A stretch of DNA of 64,000 bases, taken from contig JAQGDQ010000069.1 of the NCBI GenBank assembly GCA_030141605.1, forward strand, positions 315,126-379,125, read 5' to 3'. Made by a program: the position numbers and the translations under genes. The stretch is from Tubiluchus corallicola. Taxonomy: Eukaryota > Priapulida > Priapulimorpha > Priapulimorphida > Tubiluchidae. The notes under the pieces are model-generated. The model saw only the letters and a program-made list of their open reading frames with translations. It was not told where the DNA came from and searched no databases. Below, in pieces: positions 22,644-35,597 of the stretch. Within the stretch, counting starts at the first letter, position 1. The number at the start of each line of letters is the position of its first letter.

Positions 22644-25600
22644 TCACTTGGTCATCTCTAATGTGTATGACCGTGTCAATGCTTGCAGTTCTTCAAGAGA
22701 ATAATCCTCTGGCATAGGAAGCTTACCGAGATGAGGGGCCAGCAGTCTCGTAGGCACCTCTTCGTGCTGTAATGAGAGAATGCAGCGCATCAGCTGTGAT
22801 GTTTGCTTTGCCATTTCTGATTGGCACAATCTGTCTTTAGAATTGCGACACTGCAAGTTGCTTAATCGGTTACAAAGGGATGTAATCTCCGGATAAAGAC
22901 GTTCCAACTCTGCTGCGCTTGGCTCTTGGTCCTTTCTAATGTCTTCAATTGCCTTTGTAAGCAGTAAAAAGTCCAAAAACACCTTGCCACCAATATTCCA
23001 GTCTCGTATGTGTGAACTCCTTTCTGGTTCTGCCAGTTCTCCTAGAAAGTCCAGAAGATATTCTCGGTTGTCATTTATGACGGCCTCGGCAGCTAGATGC
23101 TCAAGCACTACTGTATGACTGTCATTCCACATGCCAGCTTTTAGTAGATGCCAAGCTTCTTCATGTGGTCGATGTTCGTACTTAGCTTTTACAGCTTTTG
23201 CTTCATGCAGCCAACGATCAGGAATCTCTAGCTGATTCAGTAAAAATTCTTCTCGTTTAATGTACTCTTCTTCACTGTCTAGCTGAACATGCTTGGATAG
23301 CAAATGTTTCATGCACTTCTCCCGCCTTGAGGCATTGGGAATGTGTAAAAGGACAAAAGCTGCCCAGTGCCACTGACCACAGGTCTCTAATTGATCCGCA
23401 TAGTTCTGATGCAATTGGCACTGGTGGTAGTCTGACAAATGAGAATAGCCAACGGAACGCAATACCATGTACATGTGCCAGCTAACTCTGAAATCAAGGT
23501 GGTCTGGAGAAAAAGCAGTTGGATTCAGAACGTTTTCCATATCATATGTGTGGTCACTATACAACTTCAGTAAATGGTAACAAGTATCTAATTTCTCAGG
23601 CTTCTCATCCTTAGATGACTTTGTGTACAAGCGTGCCAAGTAATCAGGAACGGGCGGAGCAGTATAAGGTCCAAAGGGACTATCACCAAGAAATGCTTTT
23701 TCATATTGATGAACAGCGATCTCAATGGTCTCCCAACTACTACACTGGTACCATAAATGCAAAGCAAGAGCCCTTTTCCAGTCCAAACCAGCACACGTGT
23801 TAATCACATCCTGTGCACTGGGCCACACCAGTGTTCCGGAAAGTAGAGCATAAATCTTTAATCGGTCATGCTCAATGAATCTGTCACCTTTAACTTCAGC
23901 CCATTCATTGAGCTGACGGTGAAGTAAGTTCCGCACTACAGGTGAACCTAAGGGCTGAGATAGCAAAAGTGCTAGCCTATGGTCTCCAACATTTTGTGCT
24001 GTTTTACATGCAGTAGATATATGCCCAGCCGTCATTAAGTTAAACATTGTTGCTACATGTCCAGTGGAACCAGTTTCTGGCGTTTGTCTTTGAATGAAGC
24101 TATTAGCAGTTGACGAAAGCCACTTGGAAAATGCTTCTCGACGAGCCACGTGACATTCATGCTTCACTCTCACTGTGTCATCCAGTGGATCGAGAACTCC
24201 TGGAATGTTACCCCACAAAGCGCAGCACAAATCCCACACCAAACTGACTCGATGAATGAAACTCATTTCTGTCACATCTTTTGAGCTGGTCAAATCATGA
24301 CATAAATTGGCATATTCGTGAAGTGAGTCAACACCTTGCTTCGGTAGAAAGAATGGACAATTACCATTCTCAACTGAAGACACACTATTTGCAAGATGAA
24401 TGGCTAAATGTTTTTCAGTAATTTCTAATTCCAAAGTATTCGTGTCGTGTAACGTAGCAAGCTTTTCTATTGTCACTGTAAATGATGATAATCCTATTCT
24501 CGGTTGAGGAATTAGTTTAACTGGTGGAAGCTGCCCAAAGTCCTCCAGTTTGTCAGTAGGAGAATTGCCTATGTTAGAACCCATGTGAGTAAAAACCAAA
24601 CCTGGTGCCCAAGCCACTCTGAATGCCCTGCCCATAAATAATCCTGCATCTGCAAGGAGATGATGCTTTTTGCGACAAATGGAGTGTTCCAGTGGAGCAA
24701 GCTCAGGCTGCCTTCTAGCACCAACCACTTTGTACAGTTTGACAGGCATGCCAGATGGAATAAGTGGATGATCAGAGTAAGCATGTGGCTCCATCTCTGG
24801 TAGATTTGACTTCAAGTATTGTGGGGCAGCTTTAAATCGTCTGGACATTAATGGACTTGTATCAGGTGGGTCAAAGACTTTGCTGCTCAACTGATATGAT
24901 CGCTGCAAAATAGAGCTTGTATCACCAGAAGCATGAATCGATGACTCTGCAACTAGTGGCTCAAAAGCAATAGATCGTGGCAAGACACCACCAAGATGTT
25001 TCCGTTTCACGTCAAAATACCTTTTATCATCTTCAAATCCCATGTCCATCTGCTCCTCTTCGGCCATATCTTGAAAAAACGAAGCTTTCATAACTTGCAG
25101 ACGGTGTGCATTTACGCCTAGAGCTTCAATGGGATAAGAATTTGGGCTCTGATACTGTCCTTTGCTCTGTGTACTGTGATCCTGCATTGAGACCATATCC
25201 TCTGGAATTTTCTCATCTGTGATTCCAGTAAACTTGTCTAATACAAAGTCTTTACTCACATCAGCCATTTCCAAGTCATCTTCTGCAATCAACTGGTCTC
25301 TCGTGATCTCCCCATTTTCAACAACTGCCTTTTGAATTTCGCTAGCCTCCTTTTGTTGAGAGGTGCCTTTCTTAGGTATGTTTGATTGCAGTTTCTCTGC
25401 AAGAAGCTGTTTTTGTGCTTTAAGAAGTTCTCGTCTCTTGTTCAACTCTTCAGGTGTCAACTCATCCTCGTCAGAATCTTCAAGCCCATACTTGGAAAAG
25501 TGTTTTACCTGGAATACCCACGAACCACTTTCAGCACGATAGTCAACAAAAACAGCAGATAGCTTAGCTGTTGCTCTTTCCAGTTTCTCCTGATAGCCCA

Positions 25601-28600
25601 TCAACTGAAGTCTCTCATGGTCCTTTATTGGCAGTTTCGTAGTCTTATCATTTGGCCAAACAGCATGCAGAGTAACTTCAGCTTTTTTATTTAGTTCTTC
25701 TCCTTCGGGTGGCTTGCCTGTCTCATCAGGATAGATGGTAACTTCTTTCCTTCTAAAATGTACTATTTTGTCCAAATTTAAACCAGCCACATTTGTAGTG
25801 CCTGGAAAAAATACACTGCCATACCCCTCTCTTCCAATAGAAAAATTTTCCACAAAACAGTCACCATTTTCATCAACCATATCAGCTAATTCTTCCATTG
25901 AGGGTATAGTGTAATAACCAGGACGATGTGAAACAATGCCAGTTGGGTGAGGTGGAACATTATCAAATGTTTCTAAATGATCAACCGAGCTGTCAGTGTC
26001 CGGAATACTAACATCACGGCTCTCGTCTTGACTTATCTCTACTAGTCTCCTGCTGGCACCTTTAGGTCTCTGCACTCTTTGGCTGAGATCGTCTAGTCCT
26101 TGGTTGAGTTCAACAATCGTATTATGCAGATCCGCTATAGATGTATCCTGATTAGTGATCTTTGGTGTCTCAGCGATTGGTTTTGATATAGGATTTGTGT
26201 AGTAGCTCAAGTTTGATGGAGGTTGCTTTCCAGCTTGATCTTTGCTGGACTTGGGGACGGTATCTTGCTGACCTAAAGCAATTTCACTTGGAGCAGCTAC
26301 TGCATTAATGTCCACAGTAAGTGAGGATAAGTTTGCCGCTGGAGTAGCCCCAGCAGACGAAAGCCCAGGCGATGCAACTGGCATGTTATAGTCTGGCGAT
26401 CGAGGAATAGAACGGTTCTTATTACCGATGACGAGTTTTTTCACACTTCTCCTTGGAACAAAGGAATCTTGCGACAGTCCGTAATCTTCCTCGTCCAAGC
26501 CGTCAAACAATGAGCTACGTCCACTGGAGTCTAAAAACTTTGGTTTCACTTTAGCAGTCGGCCGAGGAGAGACTTTATAAGCAGCCGAAGCTAAAGCCCG
26601 CTGTGCTGCAGGATTGGTTGGTTTCAGCAACTCTTCTCTCTTGTTTTGGTCCTGTAAGACATTTCTAAATAATTCAGAATCTCCGTATGGTGACGTGGCC
26701 AAAGCCACATTCAGAAGCTGCATTTGAGCTTGATGAGAGATATTACCCATCTGTTGCCCTTGGTTAAAGTTAGCACCCGGCACCCCGGAAAGATTAGAGG
26801 CAGCTCCGAACGTGTTACCTGTACCGAAACCCATTCCTAATGATGTTCCTAACCCTGTAGATGCGCCAGTTCCAAAAGCAGGTGCACCTGTCGCCCCTCC
26901 AAAACTGAAGGCAGGTTTTGCAGCTGTTCCACCGAAAAGCCCGCCAGTGCTCGTGTTTCCTGTTCCAAACAATGGTACACCAAATCCCTGACTAGCTGTA
27001 GTCGTGGTAGACCCAAATCCTAAAGGTTTACTAAATGCTGAGCCTTGCGAAGCTGTCTGTCCGAACCCAAACGTGGGTGCAGTTGAACCAGGCTTTCCAA
27101 ACAGTCCTCCACTGGCAGGTGTGGCACCAAAAGATAATCCAGCTTGCGTAGTAGCTGTGCCAAATGGTTTCTGTTGTCCAAATAGGCCACCACCTACAAG
27201 AAGAGACAAAACACGACTTTAGTTCGGCAAACGAGGAACTAAGAAAACTTTGTAATACATTTAATATGGCAGTTAATAACTTATTATTACCAAGCATTTT
27301 GGATAACATCTTGACAAAAGGTCTATGAACACATGCAGTAAAACCTCGCTTAACGACATTTCGTTTTAACAATGTTAACGTTTGACACGTTTTTATTACT
27401 TAACGGTGCATGTTTCATTTAAACAACTATTTTTTACTTTGCTCAATGCCATTTTTTATTTTATCAACAATATTTTTACCTAATTATTGCATTATTCTGT
27501 TCTAAAAACACATTACTAATGTTAAACAGTACAATTATTATTTACTTTTTGCTTCCTGACTGACTGCTAGCCACTTTTATAAAGCGAGTGCTATTTGCAG
27601 GCACCTAGGTGCAAACTATATGGGTGCTAACACGACCGAATAGCTGCAATCTGACTGCGTCGTGGAGCTCATTATCTATGTGTGCCATTGTAGTTACAAC
27701 AGTGATCTGATGAAGCAGAGTTTAGTTCATTAGATGCCTTTATGGACTCGACTCCATCCAAAGTGCTTGCCACTATATGCCATAATTGTCTTTCTAGGGT
27801 AAAGGAGTTAAATACACAGTAATGTTTGCTATGTTTTTGTAGTTACAGTTAACACATTAGCACATTTTGTGTCTGATATGTGAACTTTATTTGCTCTTGT
27901 GTGTGTTTTATTTTGTTTTTATTTTTGTTATAGTAATGTCAAACAACTTGTTTTTTTCTGAACATAAGATAGATGTTGTTATTCTACTAGCAATATGTCT
28001 CACTCTGTGTAACAAGATAATCTTTGTCAATAAATTACAACTACTACTACTACTACTACTACTACAACTATGTAAGGAACTTTGCCTACAACCTGTTGTT
28101 GAAGCAACCAATATCTAGATAAAATTGTCTCAAGGCCTCCCCTGGACAAGATTTGTACTATGCAGTGTTCAATCACTAACTGCATAGCTATGGCTTCAAC
28201 GTTTACACCAGCCAATGTATTGGTATGAAAGAAAGAAAGTTTTAAGGAAGCAGAAAGAAATTAATCAGTACAAATATGAATGAAATTTGTTAAACTCATA
28301 CAGAATTAATGGTGAATATGAATTAAAAAGCATTGATTTTTGTCTGTGAAATGTACCTCAATTCTTTTACATTACTTTCTATGGAGGTCTTGGTTTTATT
28401 TGTCAAATAGGAATACCACTACGAAACATACGCATTATCTGAATAAAAATCTAACAGCAATGCCTGTCTTTTAAATCTATCCTCTCAGAAACATACAGGT
28501 ACGAACCAGGAACTACTAATAGTATGGCCAGATTTTCAGTTGAAAGATCACAAGTTTTAGACAGAGTTGCTTTTTACGCATTTCTACTAAAAGATGTAAA

Positions 28601-31600
28601 CTCTGTAAAGATGTTAGACAGTGACTAATTTTTAACTTTTCACGGCTTTATGTACCAAAATACAAAACTTAACACTTAAAATCCATACTTTGATGGACAA
28701 AACCAAAAAATTTTCTTACCTGTTTGTCCAAATGCAGACGTTCCAGTCTGACCAAATGCTGGGGTGGCTTGAGAGGTTCCAAACAAACCAGTGCCACCTG
28801 TAGAAGTTCCTCCAAATAATGGCTTATTTTGTTGACCAAACAATCCACCTCCGACAGTTGTAGTGGTAGTGCCAAAAGAAAAACCAGTTGAAGTCGTTGT
28901 TGTGGTTCCAAAAGTGAGCTTGTTTTGCCCACCAAAAAGAGTATTTGACTGAGTAGTCTGTCCAAACAGGCCACCAGTGCTGGATGTTGACGTGCCAAAC
29001 CCAGTAGCTCCAAATGCAGGTTTTGGCTGTCCAAAAGAAAACCCCGTGCTCTGAGTAGTGACTGACGTGGTGGGACGACCAAATAAGCTACTTCCACTAA
29101 GAGCGCTAGCGGTGCCGCTCTTTCTGTTAGCTAGATAGTCTTCAACTCGCAGTTCTTCTAAACATTTCGCTTCATACTCTTTCATAGCTGTTATGCATTG
29201 ATGGCGAGTGTTAATATTCGTCGAGACACCATTTTTCATTGTCGTATCTGTAGAAGCCGGTGCGTTGAATTTGACAGTGGTGCCAACCGGTGTAGAACTT
29301 CCAAACAAGCCTGTTGCTCCTGTGCTGCCAAAAAGGCCAGCACCTGTACTAGTTGCAGGTGTACCAAATAAAGTTGAACCGGCACCATGCTGTGTACCAA
29401 ACAGACCTCCACCGGTGGAAGTGCTAGTACCAAAACCACCAAATCCAGCTGGTTTTGCACCAAAACTGGTGCTAGCCGTGGGTGTTCCAAACATGGTTCC
29501 ACCTGGCTGGGTGTTGGTTCCTATTCCAAATAATCCAGTTCCGGTTTGTGTTCCAGTGCCAAAACCAGATGTGTTAGCTGCTGACCCAAAGCCAGTACTA
29601 GCCTGTCCTGAACCGAATAAACCACCAGTGGTTGATGAGCCAAATCCTGTTGCAGCAGGCGTGCCAAAACCAGGTGTGGCTGACCCAAATGTAGATGTTC
29701 CAAATCCAGTGTTACCAAATCCAGAAGTCTGTCCAAATGGTGTACCTGTTGAACCTGCAATGATTCAATTAATTAGTCTCTATTAATTAGGTTGCCCAAC
29801 TCTGAACAAAATAACAGTATTTTTATCGCATATATACTCTACATTTTAACGTATTAGCCACTTTCAAATTGATGAAGCTAGTTGCATAACATATGATTTG
29901 GTTAGTAATGTGCAACTCAATACTTGAAATCTTTTGAATGCAAGTTTCAAATTTATACATCTTAGAGCTTTATATACTGATGTTGCCACCCACATTTTGA
30001 TAGAGTTTCTGGGAGTGACAGTGCGAAATCTGCATACTAAGCAAGTCATAAAGTTCATTGGAAGAAGTATAAGTTTCTATTGTGTTTTCTAGTATTTTTT
30101 GGTTTATTTTTAACAATGATGTGTAGATTTAAGATAATCAACAATAAGTTTATGATGCAAAATAGCTATTTAATTTGGAGAGATTTCACTTGGTACCTAG
30201 GGAAGCTATTGTTGCAAGCTAGTATCCTGGATACAAAATTGTATGCTTCGAAGTGTAAAGATCTAAAAATTATGATGATAATCCGTAATCGGCAAATAAA
30301 TTATTGAACAATTTTTTAAATTTAATGAAAAGCAATATAACATCTTTAATTGTTTACTCCATGTCGGCTCACAATACATTTATGATTTAGAGAATTGAAT
30401 AAGTCTATAACAATGTAGGAAAAGAAATGACTTGCAGTTTGAATAATTGTCACGAATTAAAGTATGAGAGCATTTTGGTTGGAGTTTCAGTACAACAACA
30501 GGAACAGTCGAAAAACCGCTTGAATGCCAGACTCCAAAGGAAACAGCCAGTTTACATCAGACCTAAGGCCTAAACATGGACTAAGAAATAAGTCAATTAA
30601 CTGTATGGTGTGTGCGTGCCCTCATTTTCCATGCTGGAGGCTATGGGTTCAATCCTACAACCAATTCATATCAAAACCTCAATATCACAAAAATGGTACC
30701 TCTGGCTTAGCCTGGCTACTGTTACTTTGTATGATCAGTCTCATAGGTTTCTAGAATATCATGCGTATAAGTGATCTTGGCTAAGTTATTTTCGGACAGA
30801 TTGAGGATAAAACAAAAATAGAAAATTCTAAAATAATGAACACAATGTAAGAAATTGAGAACATATTTTACAGTACTCAGCAGGTCTGCCATCTGTGGGT
30901 AGTAGCACACATACTGTTAGAAATGCAAGCTATACATAGTGTTTAATGTATGCATGTACATTATGTAAATGTTATGTTATGCGTATGTAAATGTTAAATA
31001 CATAAGATTCCTGACAAGTTGGCTGCATCAGAAACTGCTTTACTTAACATTTAGCGGGGTAATTAGGAATATAAAATATTACAACATGATGGTTTTCAAG
31101 CGAATTGACCACTTAGTAGCTAGCAAGCTACATATTAGTCTACAGAGTAGTTATAACGTTGACAATTTTAAGAATTAATATGCAATTAATACAGTTAAGT
31201 GAGGAATTTTATAAGTTAAAATGGCAAGTATACGGCACATATGCAGCGCTGACTTTCACAAAAGGCATTTTTCAAATATTTCTGCATGCAAAATTTGAAT
31301 TTGTTGAACTTTTTACACGTTATGCTGCCTATTACTGGTTTTTAAGTAAAAATAATCAAAATTCTGATGTGCAAAAATACTAACCTAAAAATAATCTAAC
31401 AAAACGCATAAGGCCTCAATTTCAATGAGCCTTGCAATAAACTCTGACACAAAAACCCTAAACTAAAAGTTGAAGCGTAAACAAAAGAAAAGTAAACAAT
31501 AATCTTCAAATAAATCCAGCAACTGCAACAGTTTTCTCATACTTAATGTTTTATAACTGTGCCTGCTCCAATTATGTTTTTACTACCATATTATGCTTTT

Positions 31601-34486
31601 CTTACTTCATATATATTCACTTTATTATGATTATTTTGCTCATTGTTTCACAGTTATTATTAAGTTTTTATTATATTTTGTTTGAGTTTATTACTACATA
31701 TTTTGTTTCTTTCACTGATTTATTATTTATGTTTTTTTGGTTGTTTTTTTGGTATGACTTTTTTCTAGTTTTTTGTTTTATTCGGTTAGTTAAATGCTTT
31801 ACATATATTGTTAATCATCATTTCATATTTTTCATTTTATTTCTTTATCGCATAGCTTACTTAGTTGTTTTGCTTTCATGTTTAATGTATCCCCCCATAA
31901 ATTCATGTTAACAGCAGCACCACAAATTTTTTACAATTTTCACTAGAAACTGTAGATAAACAATTTTCACTGTAGAAACAAATTCAACAATCTTAATAAA
32001 ATTCTAAAAAACAGATATATTCAAAAACAATGCAGTAGTGCCTCCACTACAAAACAAAAATGGACAGTGATCAACAATGTTATAAATAAACATAAAAATA
32101 AACAAAATAGGTTAAATGAACTTAAAATCAACAATACCACAATAACGAAACCCAAAGATATTGCGAATTTGTTAAATGAGACGTTTGTTAACCTCGGAAA
32201 CTTTAATTTGCAGAATGATTATACTGATACCATAAAGGACAAACTAAAAACTATAGGACCTGCAAATAACCAATTTTCATTTTCCAGTGTTACTTTTGCT
32301 GATATTTTAAAAATAATAAATAATTTAGATGCCAATAAAGGCAGTGGCACATCTGACATACCAATAAAAATTCTAAAGGACAGTATGCATTTAATTGCTC
32401 CACATATAACCTATATCACTAACCAAATAATAATGCGTGGCAAATTTCCTGATCAATGCAAAACAGCTAATATTACACCAATCCACAAAAAGAATGCTAA
32501 AGATGAACCAATAAATTACAGACCAGTATCAATAGTTCATTGTATGAGTAAAATTTGGGAAAGAGTAATCTATAATCAAATTATTACATATGTCAATCAA
32601 AATGAACTCTTATCGAAACATCAATTCGGATTTAGAAAAAAACATTCAACTGTGGATGCTATAATAAACGTAACTGAAAACTGGCGAGATAATCTTGATA
32701 AAAACAAATATGTGGCAGCAGCTTTTCTAGATTTAAGTAAAGCTTTCGACAGTTTAAATCACACACTATTATTAGATAATTTGAAAGAACTTGGATTTGA
32801 ACAATCAGCTTTAAAATTAATTAATGATTACCTACGAAATAGAAAGCAGCGGGTTAAAATAAACTCTACAACATTCTCAGATTGGGCTAACCTTCAACGA
32901 GGTATCCCACAGGGCACACTGTTGGGACCTCTACTGTTTAACCTTTACATCAACAATATTTCTAACGTTCTACAACATTCAAGTATTACGCAATATGCAG
33001 ACGATACGACTATTTATCTAGCTCACGATAATATCAGCATTGCAAAACAGTACTTAGAAAAAGACATAAAGAATATCAACATGGCATTTAATTATTACAA
33101 GCTAAAAATGAATAGTGACAAAACAGAATTTATGGTATTATCCCCAACAATTAACAATACTGAAAATACAGCTGCTATATCCTTGCAAATAGAAAATGAT
33201 GTTATCGTGCAGTCAAAAGTTGTTAATTTCTTAGGCGTTAAGTTGGACAACATGCTTACATGGGAAGAGCAGTTTATCAACATTTATAAAAAAATGGCAT
33301 TAAGTACTTCGTACCTTCGACAAATCAGAGGACAACTATCAAAACAAACAAAAATTCTAATTTACAAAACTTTAATTTTGCCCCATTATTTATATGCCTG
33401 CATACTATACCAAAAAGTGAAAAGAGAGTCATACATCAAGTTAAATGTACTTCAAAACTACGCTTTACGATTAGTTAATGGCCATTCTTTGAAATCATCT
33501 CACAATACAAGTAAATATTCTGCCACCTCTTTAAGAAACTCCATGAAAATCCCGATACTAGAAGCCCACAGAGATTATCAAACTCTCCTGTTTCTCTATA
33601 AATATATCAACAATATTAATGCTCCCTTTGAAAACAATAAGCTCCCACTTCTTAAAAACCCCAGTATGAATAACAGAACACTAAATTTAAGAAACATCAG
33701 AACGAACAACCAATATGGAAAGTATTCCATTACTAAACAAGCTATACAACTTTGGAATTCATTACCGACATCACTAAAACACAGCAGCTCTTTAACAATA
33801 TTCAAGTTTAAATTAAAAAAACATTTAATGACACGTTTTGATTATCCGACATACGAACACGATGACACCTACTCAAATCATAATTTCATTTTTCCCAGAC
33901 CGTACTAAACTAGTTTATATTTTATTTTTTGAAATTCTAGTTGCACTTATAGTTTAGCTTGAACCAGACGCATTTGCCCAGAACAGTGTATGTTTAATTT
34001 CATATGAACTAACACTGATTGCCTGTCTTGTATTATGATGGTCAATGTTTTAAAATGGCAAATAAAGATTTTACTACTACTACTACTACTACTAACCTGA
34101 GAAGGGTAGCTGACTCGATGACCAATTGGTCTTTCGCTACCCTTTCTCCTGCACCCCCTTAACTCTTTCCTTTATGCTTAATTTATCCTTTTTAATCAAT
34201 AACTAAAAAATAATAATTAGTCAATTTGTATACAGGTGTAAATGAGGAGATAAATAAAAATGTCTATGTCTATGAAGCGCAAAAAGGTAATATTAGTGCT
34301 GTTCACCTTTAATACAGACATGATGGTTACAGTAATATGAAATGATACTCGTAATACGGAATACTACAAACTATACTACTTAAAAACAAACGGTAGGCTA
34401 AATAAACTTGAAAGGTGTAGAACCTAACCTGGCGTAGAACCAAAGCCACCAGTCCCAAAAGTAGGTTGATTTCCTTGTCCAAACAT
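22644..34486 (-). CDS. NUP98: Nuclear pore complex precursor protein NUP98-NUP96
   Basis: Three coding exons on the - strand, 34486-34429, 29754-28720 and 27193-22644, join in frame at phase-1 introns and encode 1880 aa (the human precursor is about 1800). The N-terminal part is FG/GLFG-repeat sequence, beginning MFGQGNQPTFGTGGFG. A GLEBS motif lies around residues 185-230 (NTRHQCITAMKEYEAK, then LEELRVEDYLANRK); in the family it binds RAE1. A second FG block is followed by the NUP98 autoproteolytic domain (GYYTIPSMEELADM, GREGYGSVFFPG, RRKEV). The self-cleavage site HFSKYG is intact, His929-Phe930|Ser931. NUP96 (residues 931-1880) forms the rest, in the family a scaffold subunit of the Y-complex. 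The acidic LEDSDEDE after the cleavage site is typical. The 4.55-kb last exon carries most of the coding sequence. Intron 1 (29755-34428) contains a retrotransposon in the opposite orientation. Confidence 0.96.
27335..27603. mobile_element. Possible pogo/Tigger-like MITE in NUP98 intron 2
   Basis: CAGTAAAACCTCGCTTAACG at 27336 strongly resembles pogo/Tigger-type terminal repeats. A weak inverted counterpart (AAAGCGAGTGCTATTTGCAG) ends near 27600. The right end and target duplication are not convincing, so the extent is tentative. Confidence 0.3.
28038..28066 (+). repeat. (ACT)n run, possible LINE 3' tail
   Basis: Nine or so ACT units follow CAATAAATTACA. The full retrotransposon in intron 1 of the same gene ends in AATAAAGATTTTACTACT, so this may be the 3' tail of a related, otherwise decayed insertion. 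As a plain microsatellite it is certain; the LINE origin is inference. Confidence 0.5.
31957..34093 (+). mobile_element. 5'-truncated non-LTR retrotransposon (CR1/Jockey group) with intact reverse transcriptase frame
   Basis: An uninterrupted frame of about 650 codons (stop-to-stop from 31957, ending 33908) encodes a LINE reverse transcriptase. Motifs in order are INYRPVSIV, HQFGFRKKHST, AFLDLSKAFDSLNH, RGIPQGTLLGPLLFNLYIN, the catalytic QYADDTTIY (YADD at 32994-33005), then LKMNSDKTEF and VNFLGVKLD. The C-terminal AIQLWNSLPTSLKHSSSL box is typical of these elements. No endonuclease domain precedes it and there is no good initiator, so the copy is 5'-truncated. The 3' end has AATAAAG and an (ACT)n tail up to 34093. 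It lies in NUP98 intron 1 in antisense orientation. The exact clade cannot be set without a tree. Confidence 0.9.
34094..34275 (+). mobile_element. 3' end of a second LINE family
   Basis: Directly beyond the (ACT)n tail is another LINE-like 3' end: TTTGTATACAGGTGTAAATG, then GGAGATAAATAAAAATG and a short (TCTATG)n tail. A similar TCTATG run lies at 37172-37204. No coding part remains. The adjacency suggests one element inserted next to or into the other. Confidence 0.45.
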
Positions 34487-35404
34487 CAATGCGGGGTTTC
34501 TATATCAAATACTAATACCAAGAAATTTATGAAGCACTAATGTTAACGAAAATTGCCAGAGTTACATCATTGTTGTGAAAAAATAACAGAATTTACGAAA
34601 CATTAAGACGCAACGATAATGCCCGCGAAGTGCAAGTATAAAAATGATGGAAATTAATTTTCACTTTGATTTTATTTACCATTCTTTGCGTGCCACACAT
34701 TGTTATTTGGGGCTGGATTGTTCCTAAATTCAAACTTCCTGCGAGACTCATTCTCTTATTTTTGTACATATATAGTTTACCACGGTTGTGTTTACCCGTT
34801 ACTGATTTTCCTTTCAGATAATCGCGTTTTACTTAATTTTTTTTTGGTTAAAAGCATATCTAGCTACTCACACAGATCAGGCCTAGCTTTACAAGGTAAA
34901 GATGTCCACGTTGCTGCACTTCAACAATACTATTAATTTTGTCATGCACTAATTCTAGTATAAAATTAAAATATTTTAAGTTCAATGATTATTCAGCTTG
35001 TTTATTTTAATTGGCATCGCTCTAAATTCCGACTGCTGAGGTTAAGGCACGTGGTTTTAAGGTACTTAATGATAAGGTATTTTGCTATCTCTGTGAGTGA
35101 CAACAACACTCAGATCTATATCACTTCGGACAAATTTCTTAATTCTCAATAAAGGGAAAGAGAAAGGAATTTTAAAGTATCTTGAGAAATTTCCACACAA
35201 AAATATATTACCTAGTATTATGCATACCTGTTGTCAGTGTTTGAAAGATTTAGGTACAATAACCATAAGAGAAAACTCTGAATAATTTAAAATGTTTGTG
35301 CCAACTAGTGCAACTGCTTCTGCATCACAATCCTAATGTGCACCACTAGCTGGCTCACCAAAAAATATGTTAATTTTATTGACGTAATAAACGTTAATAT
35401 TGAC

Positions 35405-35597
35405 GAAAATATGGCATAAAGTTGGAAAAAATAATCAGCTCAATCATACCACATTCTTCGTTAACTAAGGAAAAGGATAACTTTCTTCATATAATTATAT
35501 ATAACTTATATATGAATAAAGTTTTCCTTTTCCTTAGTTAACGAAGAATGTGGTACGATTGAGCTGATTATTTTTTCAAACTTTATGCCATATTTTC
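35405..35597. repeat. Long near-perfect fold-back (193 bp)
   Basis: The left arm (GAAAATATGGCATAAAGTT, then AATCAGCTCAATC, CATTCTTCGTTAACTAAGG) is matched by its reverse complement in the right arm, with arms of about 90 bp and a short AT-rich centre near 35501. Only a few mismatches occur. It encodes nothing and could be a fold-back MITE. Target duplication was not identified. Confidence 0.88.

Noticed and set aside
29208-29786. 192-aa Pro/Val-rich frame on the + strand
   Set aside because: It is the antisense of the NUP98 FG-repeat exon; the low-stop antisense follows from the repeat codons.
31546-31911. 121-aa Phe/Ile-rich frame before the LINE
   Set aside because: The T-rich composition alone makes it hydrophobic; no motif and no continuity with the reverse-transcriptase frame.
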